This document shows, in pieces, positions 1-8,714 of a stretch of DNA of 37,852 nt. Under the pieces are notes generated by a model. It worked only from the letters and a program-made list of their open reading frames with translations, did not search any database and was not told where the DNA came from. The stretch's first letter is position 1, and the number at the start of each line of letters is the position of its first letter. Made by a program: the position numbers and the translations under genes. Source of the stretch: Bacteroidales bacterium (GTDB taxonomy: Bacteria > Bacteroidota > Bacteroidia > Bacteroidales > WCHB1-69); the NCBI GenBank assembly GCA_017962275.1, contig JAGCVQ010000001.1, positions 1 through 37,852 on the forward strand, in the 5' to 3' direction.

Positions 1-719
1 AAATCGGCTATCTTCCCGAAGAGCGCGGACTTTACAAGAAGATGAAAGCCGGCGAACAGGCCCTCTATCTGGCCCGCCTCAAGGGCCTTGACCGCGACAC
101 GGCCTACAAGCGTCTGCGCGAAAAGTTCCAGCAATACGGCATTCTCAACTGGTGGAACCGCCCCGTGGAGGAACTCTCCAAGGGTATGCAGCAGAAACTG
201 CAGTTCATCACCACCATCCTGCACAAGCCCGCCTTCCTCATCCTCGACGAGCCCTTCAGCGGCTTCGACCCCATCAACACCAACCTCCTCAAGGAAGAAA
301 TCCTCAAACTGAAGAAAGAGGGTGCCACCATCATCCTCTCCACCCACAATATGGCCTCCGTGGAGGAAATCTGCGACGAAATCGCCCTGATCAACCAGTC
401 GCGCAAAATCCTCGAGGGCAATCTATACGATGTCAAGAACCAATTCAATAAGAACATCTTCTCCTTGGAAATCCAGGAAGAGGACCCCGCCGTGGAGGCT
501 ATGCTCGGCGAGCAGTTCTCCGTTTTGGGGAAAGAACCGCTCCCCCACTCCGTGCAATACAGACTCCAGATTCCGGAAGGCAAACGTTCCAACGACCTGC
601 TTTCCGCCGTTATGCAACATACCGACATTCTCTCTTTCAGCGAGATACTCCCCACGATGAATGAGATTTTCATTGAACAAGTAGAAAACTTCAACAAAGC
701 GCACCACGATGAAAAATAA
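1..719 (+). CDS. ABC transporter ATP-binding protein, 5' end cut by window
   Basis: This is the nucleotide-binding subunit of an ABC-2 type exporter and is open at the left edge. The frame is already open from base 3, reading IGYLPEERGLYKKM, a Q-loop region, so the first ATG at 42 is internal and Walker A lies outside the window. Visible motifs are a signature helix (ELSKGMQQKL), Walker B (FLILDEPFSGFDP) and the H-loop (ILSTHNM). The C-terminal ~80 residues, ending in an ILPTMNEIFIEQV stretch, resemble the DUF4162 tail of NatA-like ATPases. It overlaps the permease gene by 11 nt, so the two are surely co-translated. Substrate unknown; Na+ or drug export is possible by family. Confidence 0.93.
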   Translation, partial: IGYLPEERGLYKKMKAGEQALYLARLKGLDRDTAYKRLREKFQQYGILNWWNRPVEELSKGMQQKLQFITTILHKPAFLILDEPFSGFDPINTNLLKEEILKLKKEGATIILSTHNMASVEEICDEIALINQSRKILEGNLYDVKNQFNKNIFSLEIQEEDPAVEAMLGEQFSVLGKEPLPHSVQYRLQIPEGKRSNDLLSAVMQHTDILSFSEILPTMNEIFIEQVENFNKAHHDEK

Positions 720-2028
720 CAAGACCTTTCTCATCATCGCCCGCGAATACATCACCCGCGTGCGCAAAAAATCGTTCATCCTCATCACCATCCTGATGCC
801 CATCCTGATGGCGCTGCTGATTGCCCTGCCGGCCCTGCTGGTCATCAAGAGCGAACAATCACAGCACACCCACGTGCTCGTGGTCGATGACACGGAAATC
901 TTCATCAACGGCTTCCAGCCCAACGACAACATCAGCTTCAGCTACGCCTCCGGCAACGTGGAAGCGCTCAAGCAGGACGCCTTCAACAACGAGAAATACG
1001 ACTGTGTGTTCCATATCCTCGACAATTCCGTCGGGTTGAAATCGAACCTCTATTACCGGAAGCACATCCCCAGCCATCTCCAATCCACACTGGAGAGCCA
1101 GATGAACGACATCTTCTTTGACAAGATGCTGGTGGACTCATTGCACATACAGCCCGACCGTTTTGCCAAGCTGCAGGAGCTGACCAAAGCGGACATCACC
1201 ACCATACAGGTGGATGACAAGGGAAACGAAAAGGAGAACATCGCCGAAATCAACGAGATTGTCGGAATGTTCTGTGGCTTCTTCATCTATTTTGTCATCA
1301 TCATCTTCGCCAGCCAAGTGCTGCGCGGGGTGCTGGAGGAGAAGAGCAATCGCATTGTCGAGGTGCTCATCTCGTCTGTCAAACCGATGCAATTGCTGGT
1401 AGGCAAGATTGTGGGCATCGCGCTGGTGGGCATCACGCAATTTGTCATCTGGGTAGTGCTCACCTTCGGCATTGTCTCCGTGGTCGGTTTGTTTGCCAAC
1501 ACCGGGTCCATTTCGCCCGAAATTACGGAGATGGTGGCCAATGGTGACGCTGCGGACGCCGCGGCCGGACTGAGCATCTTCAAGACCATCGGCGACCACT
1601 TCACGTTCTCGTTTACCACGTTGATTCTCAGTTTCTTCTTTTTCTTCATCGTGGGATACCTCATCTACGCCACCCTGTATGCGGCAACGGGCTCGGTGGT
1701 GGACAACGAGAGCGACTCGCAGCAATACACGATGCCGGTGACCATTCCGCTCCTTTTGGCCATCATCCTCATCCCCACTATAGCCACGAACCCGTCGGGG
1801 CAGCTGGCGTTTTGGTTCTCGATGATACCGCTCACCTCGCCCATCACGATGTTGGTGCGCCTGCCGGCGGGCGTGCCCCTCTGGCAACTGCTCTCCTCCA
1901 TGGGCGTGGCGCTGCTCTTCCTGGTGTTCTGCATCTGGTTCGCCGCCAAGGTCTATCGTATGGGCATCCTGATGTATGGCAAGAAAAGCAGTTGGAAAGA
2001 GATTTTCCGCTGGTTGAGAAAAGCGTGA
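709..2028 (+). CDS. ABC-2 type transporter permease (NatB-like)
   Basis: Inner-membrane partner of the preceding ATPase, 439 aa. A single N-terminal membrane helix (about residues 20-45) is followed by a large extracytoplasmic domain (about 50-180). A block of about five helices then starts near residue 185. The motif LRGVLEEKSNRIVEVLISSVKP after the second helix is typical of the COG1668/NatB permease family. The start ATG at 709 lies inside the end of the ATPase gene, a tight overlap implying one exporter operon. The substrate cannot be read from sequence. Length is normal for the family. Confidence 0.92.
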   Translation: MKNNKTFLIIAREYITRVRKKSFILITILMPILMALLIALPALLVIKSEQSQHTHVLVVDDTEIFINGFQPNDNISFSYASGNVEALKQDAFNNEKYDCVFHILDNSVGLKSNLYYRKHIPSHLQSTLESQMNDIFFDKMLVDSLHIQPDRFAKLQELTKADITTIQVDDKGNEKENIAEINEIVGMFCGFFIYFVIIIFASQVLRGVLEEKSNRIVEVLISSVKPMQLLVGKIVGIALVGITQFVIWVVLTFGIVSVVGLFANTGSISPEITEMVANGDAADAAAGLSIFKTIGDHFTFSFTTLILSFFFFFIVGYLIYATLYAATGSVVDNESDSQQYTMPVTIPLLLAIILIPTIATNPSGQLAFWFSMIPLTSPITMLVRLPAGVPLWQLLSSMGVALLFLVFCIWFAAKVYRMGILMYGKKSSWKEIFRWLRKA

Positions 2029-2043
2029 TTTTTATTATTTTTG
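2014..2043 (+). promoter_or_regulatory. Bacteroidota-type promoter for the multidomain oxidoreductase
   Basis: TTG at 2014-2016 and TATTTTTG at 2036-2043 are separated by 19 nt, matching the -33/-7 arrangement of the Bacteroidota primary sigma factor. The predicted leader to the ATG at 2130 is about 80 nt. The -33 box lies inside the end of the permease gene. Confidence 0.5.
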
Positions 2044-2129
2044 TCCCCGCTTTTTCCAAAACCGACAAAAGCGCAAAAACCGGAATATTTTTACTACAAC
2101 ATAATCTAAATCAACCAAAACTTCCCACT

Positions 2130-5100
2130 ATGTATAAGATTCAGAGTCACCCGATCCTCTCCATCCCTACGGGCGATGAAGTGACCTTTGAATTTAAAGG
2201 CCAAATCGTAAAGGCGCAAAAGGGCTACACCATTGCCGCGGCGTTGCACCAAGCCGGTTTCCCCATCCACAGCCACAGTCTCACCGGGCGCGAGCGCAGT
2301 ATGGACTGCGGCATCGGCAAGTGCGGGGCCTGCGAGATGCTCGTGGACGGTGAAGTGAAGCGCATCTGCATCACCAAGGTCGATGGCGTGCACAAAGTGG
2401 AGGAGATTGCCCACAACCACCTCCCCGCCAGCACCCCGAACGCCACCAGCGACAAGGGCGTCAAGGTCTATAAGACCGAAGTCGCCATCATCGGCGCCGG
2501 CCCTGCCGGCCTCGCCTGCCGCGAACAACTCAACAAACTGAACATCCCCAACATCGTCATAGACAACAACGACCGCATCGGCGGCCAGTTCACGATGCAG
2601 ACCCACCAGTTCTTCTTCTTCGAGAAGGAGCAGAAATACGGCGGTATGCGCGGTTTCGACATCGCCAAGACACTCGCCGGCGATGACCATTCGGGTATTT
2701 TGCTCAACAGCACCGTGTGGGACATCCTCGAAGGTAAACGCGTGGCTGCCAAGAACATGGCCGACAACAGCATCTTCTTCGTGGATGCCAATTTTCTGGT
2801 GGTAGCTACGGGTGCGTTCCCGTTCATGCCCACTTTCGAGAACGACGACCTCCCGGGCGTTTATACGGCCGCTGTGGTGCAAAAGATGATGAACCTGCAG
2901 CACACGCTGCTCGGCAAACGCATCCTTACTATCGGAGCGGGTAATATCGGTTATCTTACTTCGTATCAGGCCGTTCAAGCTGGTGCACAGGTGGTGGCCA
3001 TCGTGGAGGCGATGGACCATGAAGGTGGTTTCCCGGTGCAGGCTAACCGCGTGCGCCGTCTCGGCATCCCGATTATCACCTCCCACACGCTGTTGAAAGC
3101 TATTCCCAATGAGGACCATACCGGCGTGATTGGTGCGGTGATTGCCGAATGCAAAAACTTCCAGCCCGTTCCCGGTACGGAACAGGTTATCAAGGATATC
3201 GACCTTATCAATATCTGCACGGGCTTGAAGCCTGACAATCTGATACTTGAGAAAGGTAAAGTGACCTTCGGACTCAATACTTTCGGCATCGGTGATGCCA
3301 CCCGCGTGGGTGAGGGCACTTGCGCCGTTCTGCGCGGCAAACAGGCTGCCATGGAAATCGCTCAGGCAATGAACGTGCGCTTCAACTACGACGATTATCT
3401 CGCTGTGACCAAGGATTATGCGGATTCCCAGCAACATCCCATCCGCGTGCTGGAGAAACCCAACCGTCCCGCCGGCGACCGTCTGCAGAAGCCGTTCGTC
3501 ATGGCCGACTGTCTCTACGGTTTCGCCTGCAACCCGTGTACGTTCGCGTGCCCGCAAGGCGCGATCACCAAAATCGCCACCAACCACGTGCCGCAGATCG
3601 ACTACGACAAGTGCATCGGTTGCATGAAGTGCGTGAACCATTGTCCCGGATTGGCTTTGTTCGGCTACAACATCCCGAAAAACTGGCTCTTCCTGCCGTT
3701 TGAGTACGAGGCGGAGGAGAATGCTGAGGTCTTCTTGGTCGATGACAACGGCAAGAAGGTTGGCGAGGGTGTTATCGAGAAGATTACGAAGGGCGCGAAC
3801 AAGACCCACGTGGCTCGCGTCAAAGCATTGGATATCAGCGGTGAAGCGTTGATGAATGTCACCGGCTTCATCTTGAAAGAGAAATATCCAAAACCGCTGA
3901 ACTGGCAGAAGTTGGATGGTGAGATGGATGATCCAGCTTACGTTTGCCACTGCGACGACGTGAACATCGAGACGATTCTTGCGGCGGTGAAAGGCAAGAA
4001 GATCATCTCCGTGGATGAACTGAAGCACATCACCCGCATCGGCATGGGTCCGTGCCGTGGCAAACGCTGCATCCCGCGTGTGAAACTGCTGTTGGCCGGT
4101 CACGGTGTGGAGGTGGTCGGTGATGCCACCCCGCGCGGCCCGCTCTCCTCACAGCTCAACATCGGCGAGCTCTGCCCGAACGACAAACCCGAAGTTTTCG
4201 TGACCAATGTCAATGGACAGCCCACCAAGAAAGTTGAGTGCGACGTCTTCGTGGCGGGCGGCGGTATCACGGGCAGCGGACTTTTCCGTTACTTTGCCGA
4301 AGCGGGCAAGAAGGTGGTGCTCTGCAATGCCGAACGCGGTTCTTCGTGGCGTTGCATCGGCGGCGGCCGTCCCAGCTTCTCCGTGCCGGAAATCGCTGAC
4401 ATTGCGGAACATAACCGTGCCATCTTCGAGGAAATCCAGAAGGTGACGAACATCAACTATAAGCCGACTCGCTATGTCGGTTTTGCCCACGATGAGGCCA
4501 ATTACAAGGCATTGGAGAAATCCCTCGAATGGAGCGACGGCTACATGGTCGATAAGAAGGACTTCCTGAAGGAGGTTTCGCCCTATTTCAACCCGAACCT
4601 CAACACCTATCAGGCCGCTTGCATCACCAATGCATGTTGGCAGGCTACGCCCGGTCCCACCATCCACTACATCCGCAACATTGCCATCGAAAAGGGTGGC
4701 GTGTTGTTGGAGGACACCCGTCTGTTGGAGGTGCGCAAGACCGACAAAGGCTTCATGGCGTTGGTGAAGACTCACGACAAACAGTACGTGGAGTACCATT
4801 GCGAGCATTTCGTGAACGCTTTGGGACCGAGCGCCAACAAGTTCGCGGAACAATTAGGCATGTATCTCGGTCTGTATCCCATTAAGCACCAGGCTTTTAT
4901 CACGCATCGTCTGCCGATGTTGGGTAAGAATGGTGACTCGCTGGACATGCTCATCGACCGTCGGAAGTACAAAGGCTTCTCCGCCGTCTATGGTCAGCAG
5001 TTTGCTGAAACAGGTCAGATTATCGGCTGTGCATCGCCCGCGACGGAGCAGTTGCAAGCCGGTAAGGAGCTGAAGTACAACACGCAGGACTTCCTGCAGG

Positions 5101-5363
5101 TCTGCGCGGAGATGTTCATCGACTGGATTCCGCAGTTGAAGAACGTCAGCTTCCAGGCCACGTGGGCAGGCTACTACACCGAGCCTCGCTACATCGTGGA
5201 TCCGGAGCACGGCCTCTTGGTCGGTATGCGCGGTCACGGCTTTATGTTGGGCCAGTACCTCGCCAAGATCTACGTCGATAAGTACCTCGGCAAGGAAGCC
5301 CCGTCCTACATGTCGCGCCTCGCCATCAGTGGCGACGGCCTGAGCGAGAACGCCTTCCAGTAG
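2130..5363 (+). CDS. Multi-cofactor FAD/Fe-S oxidoreductase, HcnABC-like fusion
   Basis: Predicted 1077-aa cytoplasmic redox enzyme. The frame is open upstream, but the ATG at 2130 starts exactly at a ferredoxin-like domain and follows a promoter. In order: a [2Fe-2S] domain with C60, C65, C68, C80; a pyridine nucleotide-disulfide oxidoreductase part with GAGPAG near 121-127 and a second nucleotide site GAGNIG near 267; two Fe4S4-type cysteine sets (C461/467/470/474 and C495/498/501/505); a BFD-like [2Fe-2S] site (C606, C608, C642, C647); and a DAO/GlpA-type FAD domain from about 700 to the end, starting VAGGGITGSG. The set resembles HcnA, HcnB and HcnC joined together, with an inserted ferredoxin. 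By family it should oxidise an amino acid, imino acid or polyol; the substrate is unknown. The stop codon lies in a repeat element. Confidence 0.85.
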   Translation: MYKIQSHPILSIPTGDEVTFEFKGQIVKAQKGYTIAAALHQAGFPIHSHSLTGRERSMDCGIGKCGACEMLVDGEVKRICITKVDGVHKVEEIAHNHLPASTPNATSDKGVKVYKTEVAIIGAGPAGLACREQLNKLNIPNIVIDNNDRIGGQFTMQTHQFFFFEKEQKYGGMRGFDIAKTLAGDDHSGILLNSTVWDILEGKRVAAKNMADNSIFFVDANFLVVATGAFPFMPTFENDDLPGVYTAAVVQKMMNLQHTLLGKRILTIGAGNIGYLTSYQAVQAGAQVVAIVEAMDHEGGFPVQANRVRRLGIPIITSHTLLKAIPNEDHTGVIGAVIAECKNFQPVPGTEQVIKDIDLINICTGLKPDNLILEKGKVTFGLNTFGIGDATRVGEGTCAVLRGKQAAMEIAQAMNVRFNYDDYLAVTKDYADSQQHPIRVLEKPNRPAGDRLQKPFVMADCLYGFACNPCTFACPQGAITKIATNHVPQIDYDKCIGCMKCVNHCPGLALFGYNIPKNWLFLPFEYEAEENAEVFLVDDNGKKVGEGVIEKITKGANKTHVARVKALDISGEALMNVTGFILKEKYPKPLNWQKLDGEMDDPAYVCHCDDVNIETILAAVKGKKIISVDELKHITRIGMGPCRGKRCIPRVKLLLAGHGVEVVGDATPRGPLSSQLNIGELCPNDKPEVFVTNVNGQPTKKVECDVFVAGGGITGSGLFRYFAEAGKKVVLCNAERGSSWRCIGGGRPSFSVPEIADIAEHNRAIFEEIQKVTNINYKPTRYVGFAHDEANYKALEKSLEWSDGYMVDKKDFLKEVSPYFNPNLNTYQAACITNACWQATPGPTIHYIRNIAIEKGGVLLEDTRLLEVRKTDKGFMALVKTHDKQYVEYHCEHFVNALGPSANKFAEQLGMYLGLYPIKHQAFITHRLPMLGKNGDSLDMLIDRRKYKGFSAVYGQQFAETGQIIGCASPATEQLQAGKELKYNTQDFLQVCAEMFIDWIPQLKNVSFQATWAGYYTEPRYIVDPEHGLLVGMRGHGFMLGQYLAKIYVDKYLGKEAPSYMSRLAISGDGLSENAFQ

Positions 5364-5419
5364 GGGCGAATAATCATTCGCCCTGCGAATAACATTCGCC
5401 CCGCGAAACATTCGCCCTG
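5360..5419. repeat. GTAG-type palindromic repeat with degenerate extra arms
   Basis: It begins GTAGGGGCGAATAATCATTC and continues as three ATTCGCCC(T/C)GC arms at 5376, 5394 and 5410. It is related to the elements at 13016, 14770 and 29662. The TAG stop of the oxidoreductase gene is bases 2-4 of the element. Confidence 0.7.
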
Positions 5420-5445
5420 CATATCGCATTTGTGTGCATACAAAC

Positions 5446-5486
5446 AAAACACCGCGTGTATCTTGTTGGATATACGCGGTGTTTTT
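5446..5486. terminator. Bidirectional intrinsic terminator
   Basis: A near-perfect stem (ACACCGCGTGTATC, 5449-5462, pairing with 5469-5482, one G-T pair) has a 6-nt loop at 5463-5468. It is flanked by A-rich sequence on the left and a T run on the right, so it can end transcription from both the oxidoreductase gene (+) and the convergent AraC-type gene (-). Confidence 0.85.
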
Positions 5487-5507
5487 ACAATCGTTCCAAA
5501 GGACGAT

Positions 5508-6356
5508 TTATGATTTCAATCCAACCTCTCGCAGCCGGAACTCCGTGGGAGACATGCCCGTCATTTTCTTGAAATGGCGAGTGAACGAGGCTTGGTCTTC
5601 GTAACCGAGCATATCGCTGATTTGCTTGATGTTAAGGTCTTTACGATTGCTTAGCAGAAGTTTGGCTTCTTTGGCCAAATGGTTTGCAATCCAATATTTT
5701 GCGCTGTATCCGGTTTCTTTTTTGATAAGATCGCTGAAATATTTGGGCGACAGGCAGAACAAGCCGGCGTAGTAATTGACTGAATGATGCTCGCTGAGAT
5801 GTTCTACCACGGCTTCGTAAAAACGGGAACTGAGCCGCTGCGGGGCAAGGTCTTTCAAACTCTCATTCTGATGTCGGAAGAAATCCGTCAAATCCAACAG
5901 TACATCCAAAAGGGACACCATTAGTGAAATGCGCGAAGGAATGTTGCTGACATCAATAGTGCGCATAGCTCTGATGACGCTCATGATGTCTGCGTATTGG
6001 TTGTCGGTCAAATGGAACGACGGGCTATTCTCGTAATGAAATCGGTTGCGGAAGACGAGTCTCCTGCTAAGGTTTTTGTAGGTTTTTTCGGAGACCACCA
6101 CAAATGTTGAATGGTAGTCCTCGGAAGTTTTTTTTATCCGTATCGCATGATTCGGATAGAGGGTGGAAATGTCGTGCGATTTGATTTGGATAGAGGTTGT
6201 GTTGTATTCTACTTCGACATTCCCGTTGTGGTTGATGCCATAGACATAGTTTTTCGCAACATACAGTTGATCATAGATAGGTAGCTCTGTTATGTTGTCG
6301 ATTATGATAATGCCATTTGACTTGAGGCGGTCTATGTTATGGTCTAAGTAATTCAT
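5508..6356 (-). CDS. AraC family transcriptional regulator
   Basis: A 282-aa cytoplasmic DNA-binding regulator. The C-terminal ~100 residues form the AraC/XylS double helix-turn-helix: first HTH around YYAGLFCLSPKYFSDLIKK, second around IKQISDMLGYEDQASFTRHF, closing with KKMTGMSPTEFR. The N-terminal ~180 residues resemble the cupin-like sensing half of AraC proteins, but no ligand can be inferred. It is last in a minus-strand run, 36 nt after the AMP nucleosidase gene, and could be co-transcribed with it. The terminator at 5446-5486 lies just downstream. The target genes are unknown. Confidence 0.9.
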   Translation of the reverse strand: MNYLDHNIDRLKSNGIIIIDNITELPIYDQLYVAKNYVYGINHNGNVEVEYNTTSIQIKSHDISTLYPNHAIRIKKTSEDYHSTFVVVSEKTYKNLSRRLVFRNRFHYENSPSFHLTDNQYADIMSVIRAMRTIDVSNIPSRISLMVSLLDVLLDLTDFFRHQNESLKDLAPQRLSSRFYEAVVEHLSEHHSVNYYAGLFCLSPKYFSDLIKKETGYSAKYWIANHLAKEAKLLLSNRKDLNIKQISDMLGYEDQASFTRHFKKMTGMSPTEFRLREVGLKS

Positions 6357-6392
6357 AATTATTATGATATCTTGCAGATTTACGACAATTTC

Positions 6393-7178
6393 CTATTCGT
6401 AGTAGTCGAAGCGCAGATGTTTCACTGAAATGCCCTTGTTCTGCAGCTCCTGCAACGACTGGATGCCGATTTTCAGGTGCGTGAGCGCGAAATTCTCGGT
6501 CACTTTCTTGTCCGACTGTTCTGTTTTGATGCCGTCGGGGAGCATGGGTTGGTCGGAGACCATCAGCAGGGCGCCCGTGGGGATGCGGTTGTAGAACCCG
6601 ACCGAGAAAAGCGTGGCGGTTTCCATATCCACGGCCGTGGCGCGGATGCTGCGGAGGTAGTTCTTGAACTTTTCGTCGTGCTCCCACACGCGGCGGTTGG
6701 TGGTATAGACCGTGCCTGTCCAATACTCTAATCCATAGCTACTTATAGTAGCCGAAATGGCTTTTTCGAGGTTGAAGGCGGGCAGCGCGGGCACCTCTTC
6801 GGGGAAGTAGTCGCGTGAGGTACCTTCACCTCGGATGCCGGCGATGGGCAGCAGCAACGCCCCGAGCCCGATGTACGACTTCAAACTGCCGCATTTTCCG
6901 AGAAATAACGCAGCCTTGGGCTTCACCGCCGTCAGCAAATCCATGATGGTGGCTGCGTTCGGACTGCCCATGGTGAAGTTGATGATGGTGATGTTGTCGC
7001 TCGTGGCACATTGCATCGCCTTCTGCGTGCCGTAGATGGTCGCGCCCGTCAGATCGGCGAAATTGCGCACATAATCTTGGAAGTTCGTCAGCAAAATGTA
7101 TTGCCCGAACTCTTCGAGCGGCATTCCCGTGTAGCGCGGGAGCCAGTTTCTTACGATATCGTCTTTGGATTTGAGCAT
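6393..7178 (-). CDS. amn: AMP nucleosidase
   Basis: A 261-aa enzyme of the nucleoside phosphorylase fold, close to the short Bacteroidota AMP nucleosidase form, which lacks the long N-terminal regulatory domain of the E. coli enzyme. Expected reaction: AMP + H2O to adenine + ribose 5-phosphate, in purine salvage. Supporting sequence is the glycine-rich GKCGSLKSYIGLGALLLP phosphate/ribose region and the VDMETATLFSVGFYNRIPTGALLMVSD segment, whose MET/E residues bind ribose in the PNP/UDP family. It sits between aroB and the AraC gene; the gap to aroB is filled by heptamer repeats. An ordinary purine or uridine phosphorylase is the alternative. Confidence 0.85.
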   Translation of the reverse strand: MLKSKDDIVRNWLPRYTGMPLEEFGQYILLTNFQDYVRNFADLTGATIYGTQKAMQCATSDNITIINFTMGSPNAATIMDLLTAVKPKAALFLGKCGSLKSYIGLGALLLPIAGIRGEGTSRDYFPEEVPALPAFNLEKAISATISSYGLEYWTGTVYTTNRRVWEHDEKFKNYLRSIRATAVDMETATLFSVGFYNRIPTGALLMVSDQPMLPDGIKTEQSDKKVTENFALTHLKIGIQSLQELQNKGISVKHLRFDYYE

Positions 7179-7245
7179 TTTAATGGTTATTGGTTAGAGG
7201 TTGTTGGTTATTGAAGCTTAAGGTTAAAGGGTTATAGGGTTAGGA
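7179..7245. repeat. Heptamer tandem array between aroB and amn
   Basis: Imperfect 7-nt units of the form GGTTATT/GGTTAGA/GGTTGTT (NNNAACC on the minus strand) fill the 61-nt gap and touch the 3' end of aroB. One of about a dozen such arrays in the window. Confidence 0.65.
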
Positions 7246-8253
7246 CATATACGTTTGTAGTTCGGATGCGGGAATTTGGAAATCCGGGATCGCATGGCCG
7301 ATATGATTCAACAACGTGAAATTGATCATATTGTTGTGGTTTTTCTTGTCATTCAGCATGTAGTACAGCAGTTCTTCACGAATATCATCGGTGATGGGCA
7401 TGATTTGGAAGTGTTTGGTCAGGAGGGCAGCGATTAGCTGCCATTCTTCTTGTGGAAGATGACCTAATCTTGTGGATAGAAGGCTTTCGTAGTAAAGCCC
7501 TTGCGCCACCGCGAGCCCGTGCGCGATGGGCTTGCCGGTTTTCGCACAGTAGCTTTCAATCGCGTGACCGAAGGTGTGCCCGAAGTTCAGAATGTGCCGT
7601 ATCCCCTTGTCGTAAGGGTCTTTGCGGACGATTTTCATCTTGAAATCGATGCAGAAGTCCACATCTTCGGTTGTCAACGATGGAAATCTCCTTCTTTTTC
7701 GGAGCGAGTGGAACAGCTCGTTAGAACCGATAAGGGCATATTTCAACAATTCCCCGAGACCGCTGAAGATTTCATTGATGTGGAGAGTGTTCAGAAAAGA
7801 TAAATCCACAGGAAGCTGAATGTCAGGGAAATAGATTGTCCCAACCCCGTTTTTCATACTCGGCAGGTTGACTCCGGTCTTTCCCCCGACAGCCGCGTCA
7901 ATCATAGCGAGCAAAGTCGTGGGAACGTTGGCGAATCGGATGCCGCGTTTGTAGGTAGAGGCTACAAAACCTCCGAGGTCGGTAATCACGCCGCCGCCGA
8001 AATTCAGCAGAAAGGTGTCTTTATCGTATTGTTTTTCAGCAAGATAATTCCATACTTGCGCAGCGGTCTGGATGGATTTTGTTTTCTCGCCCGGACGCAA
8101 TACCAGCTTGTCCACCGCGACCTGTTCCGACAGTTCGGAAAAGTAGTCGCCATAGAGATGATCTACATTCTTGTCCGTGAGAATCACCACATTGCGGATG
8201 TTCTCCCGACGAAAATGGTCGTCAAGCTGCCGTATGGTGTCCGATTTTGCCAT
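7240..8253 (-). CDS. aroB: 3-dehydroquinate synthase
   Basis: Second step of the shikimate pathway: DAHP to 3-dehydroquinate, NAD+ and Zn/Co dependent, cytoplasmic. The 337-aa product carries the family hallmarks NFGGGVITDLGGFVA, YKRGIRFANVPTTLLAMIDA, the GGKTGVN loop, a GLGELLKYA segment and the metal-binding HILNFGHTFGHAIE. The frame extends upstream to 8316, but the ATG at 8253 is preferred: it shares one base with the folB stop codon (TAATG) and gives a normal N-terminus. This overlap couples aroB to folB. Length is slightly below the usual ~350 residues. Confidence 0.95.
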   Translation of the reverse strand: MAKSDTIRQLDDHFRRENIRNVVILTDKNVDHLYGDYFSELSEQVAVDKLVLRPGEKTKSIQTAAQVWNYLAEKQYDKDTFLLNFGGGVITDLGGFVASTYKRGIRFANVPTTLLAMIDAAVGGKTGVNLPSMKNGVGTIYFPDIQLPVDLSFLNTLHINEIFSGLGELLKYALIGSNELFHSLRKRRRFPSLTTEDVDFCIDFKMKIVRKDPYDKGIRHILNFGHTFGHAIESYCAKTGKPIAHGLAVAQGLYYESLLSTRLGHLPQEEWQLIAALLTKHFQIMPITDDIREELLYYMLNDKKNHNNMINFTLLNHIGHAIPDFQIPASELQTYMS

Positions 8254-8609
8254 TATCCTTCCATTTCTACCGCCACGTATTCGGTTTTGCCGTCCAATGG
8301 CGGATTCAACTTGCACAGTTTCACCGTGACTTTCTCCACCTGCGGGAAATCCCGTTTGATTTCGCGGACGATATGGTCGGCCACGGTCTCGATGAGGTGC
8401 CGAGGTTCGTCCATCACCCGCTGTATCGTCTTGTAAACCAGCTGGTAATTCACGGATTTTTCCACATTGTCATCTGCCACCGCCGCCTCCGCGTCATACG
8501 TGAGGGTCGCATCCACCATGAAATGCGTGCCGATTTTCTGCTCCTCTTCGAAGCACCCGTGATATGCGTAAAACCGCATGCCGGTTAATTGTATCGTTGT
8601 TTGTTTCAT
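8253..8609 (-). CDS. folB: Dihydroneopterin aldolase
   Basis: A 118-aa folate biosynthesis enzyme that cleaves 7,8-dihydroneopterin to 6-hydroxymethyl-dihydropterin and glycolaldehyde. Recognisable features are the N-terminal IQLTGMRFYAYHGCFEEEQ (Y-HG, E active-site region), VNYQLVYKTIQRVM, and the C-terminal KVTVKLCKLNPPL strand. Length is typical for this octameric family. It overlaps aroB by one base, so pterin and chorismate branches are co-expressed. Upstream, between it and lptF, lies a GTCCC-ttc-GGGAC hairpin (8636-8648). Confidence 0.95.
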   Translation of the reverse strand: MKQTTIQLTGMRFYAYHGCFEEEQKIGTHFMVDATLTYDAEAAVADDNVEKSVNYQLVYKTIQRVMDEPRHLIETVADHIVREIKRDFPQVEKVTVKLCKLNPPLDGKTEYVAVEMEG

Positions 8610-8687
8610 ATTCTATTTTCTCTACCAAGCTTTTGTCCCTTCGGGACTGCTTAATGAATTATATTTCAATATATTAAGATTCGTTCG

Positions 8688-8714
8688 TAACTGCTAACTG
8701 CTAACTGCTCACTA
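8688..8714. repeat. Heptamer tandem array at the 3' end of the LptF/G gene
   Basis: Three units of TAACTGC plus a degenerate fourth. The stop codon of the permease gene (8712-8714) lies inside the array edge. Confidence 0.65.

Noticed and set aside
2106-4103. A 665-codon open frame on the minus strand opposite the oxidoreductase gene
   Set aside because: It is a shadow of the GC-rich plus-strand gene: no recognisable domain, no promoter, and His/Val/Asp-rich composition typical of antisense reading.
8635-8648. GTCCC/GGGAC hairpin as a riboswitch or terminator
   Set aside because: Only 5 bp with a 3-nt loop and no T tract. Too weak to call.
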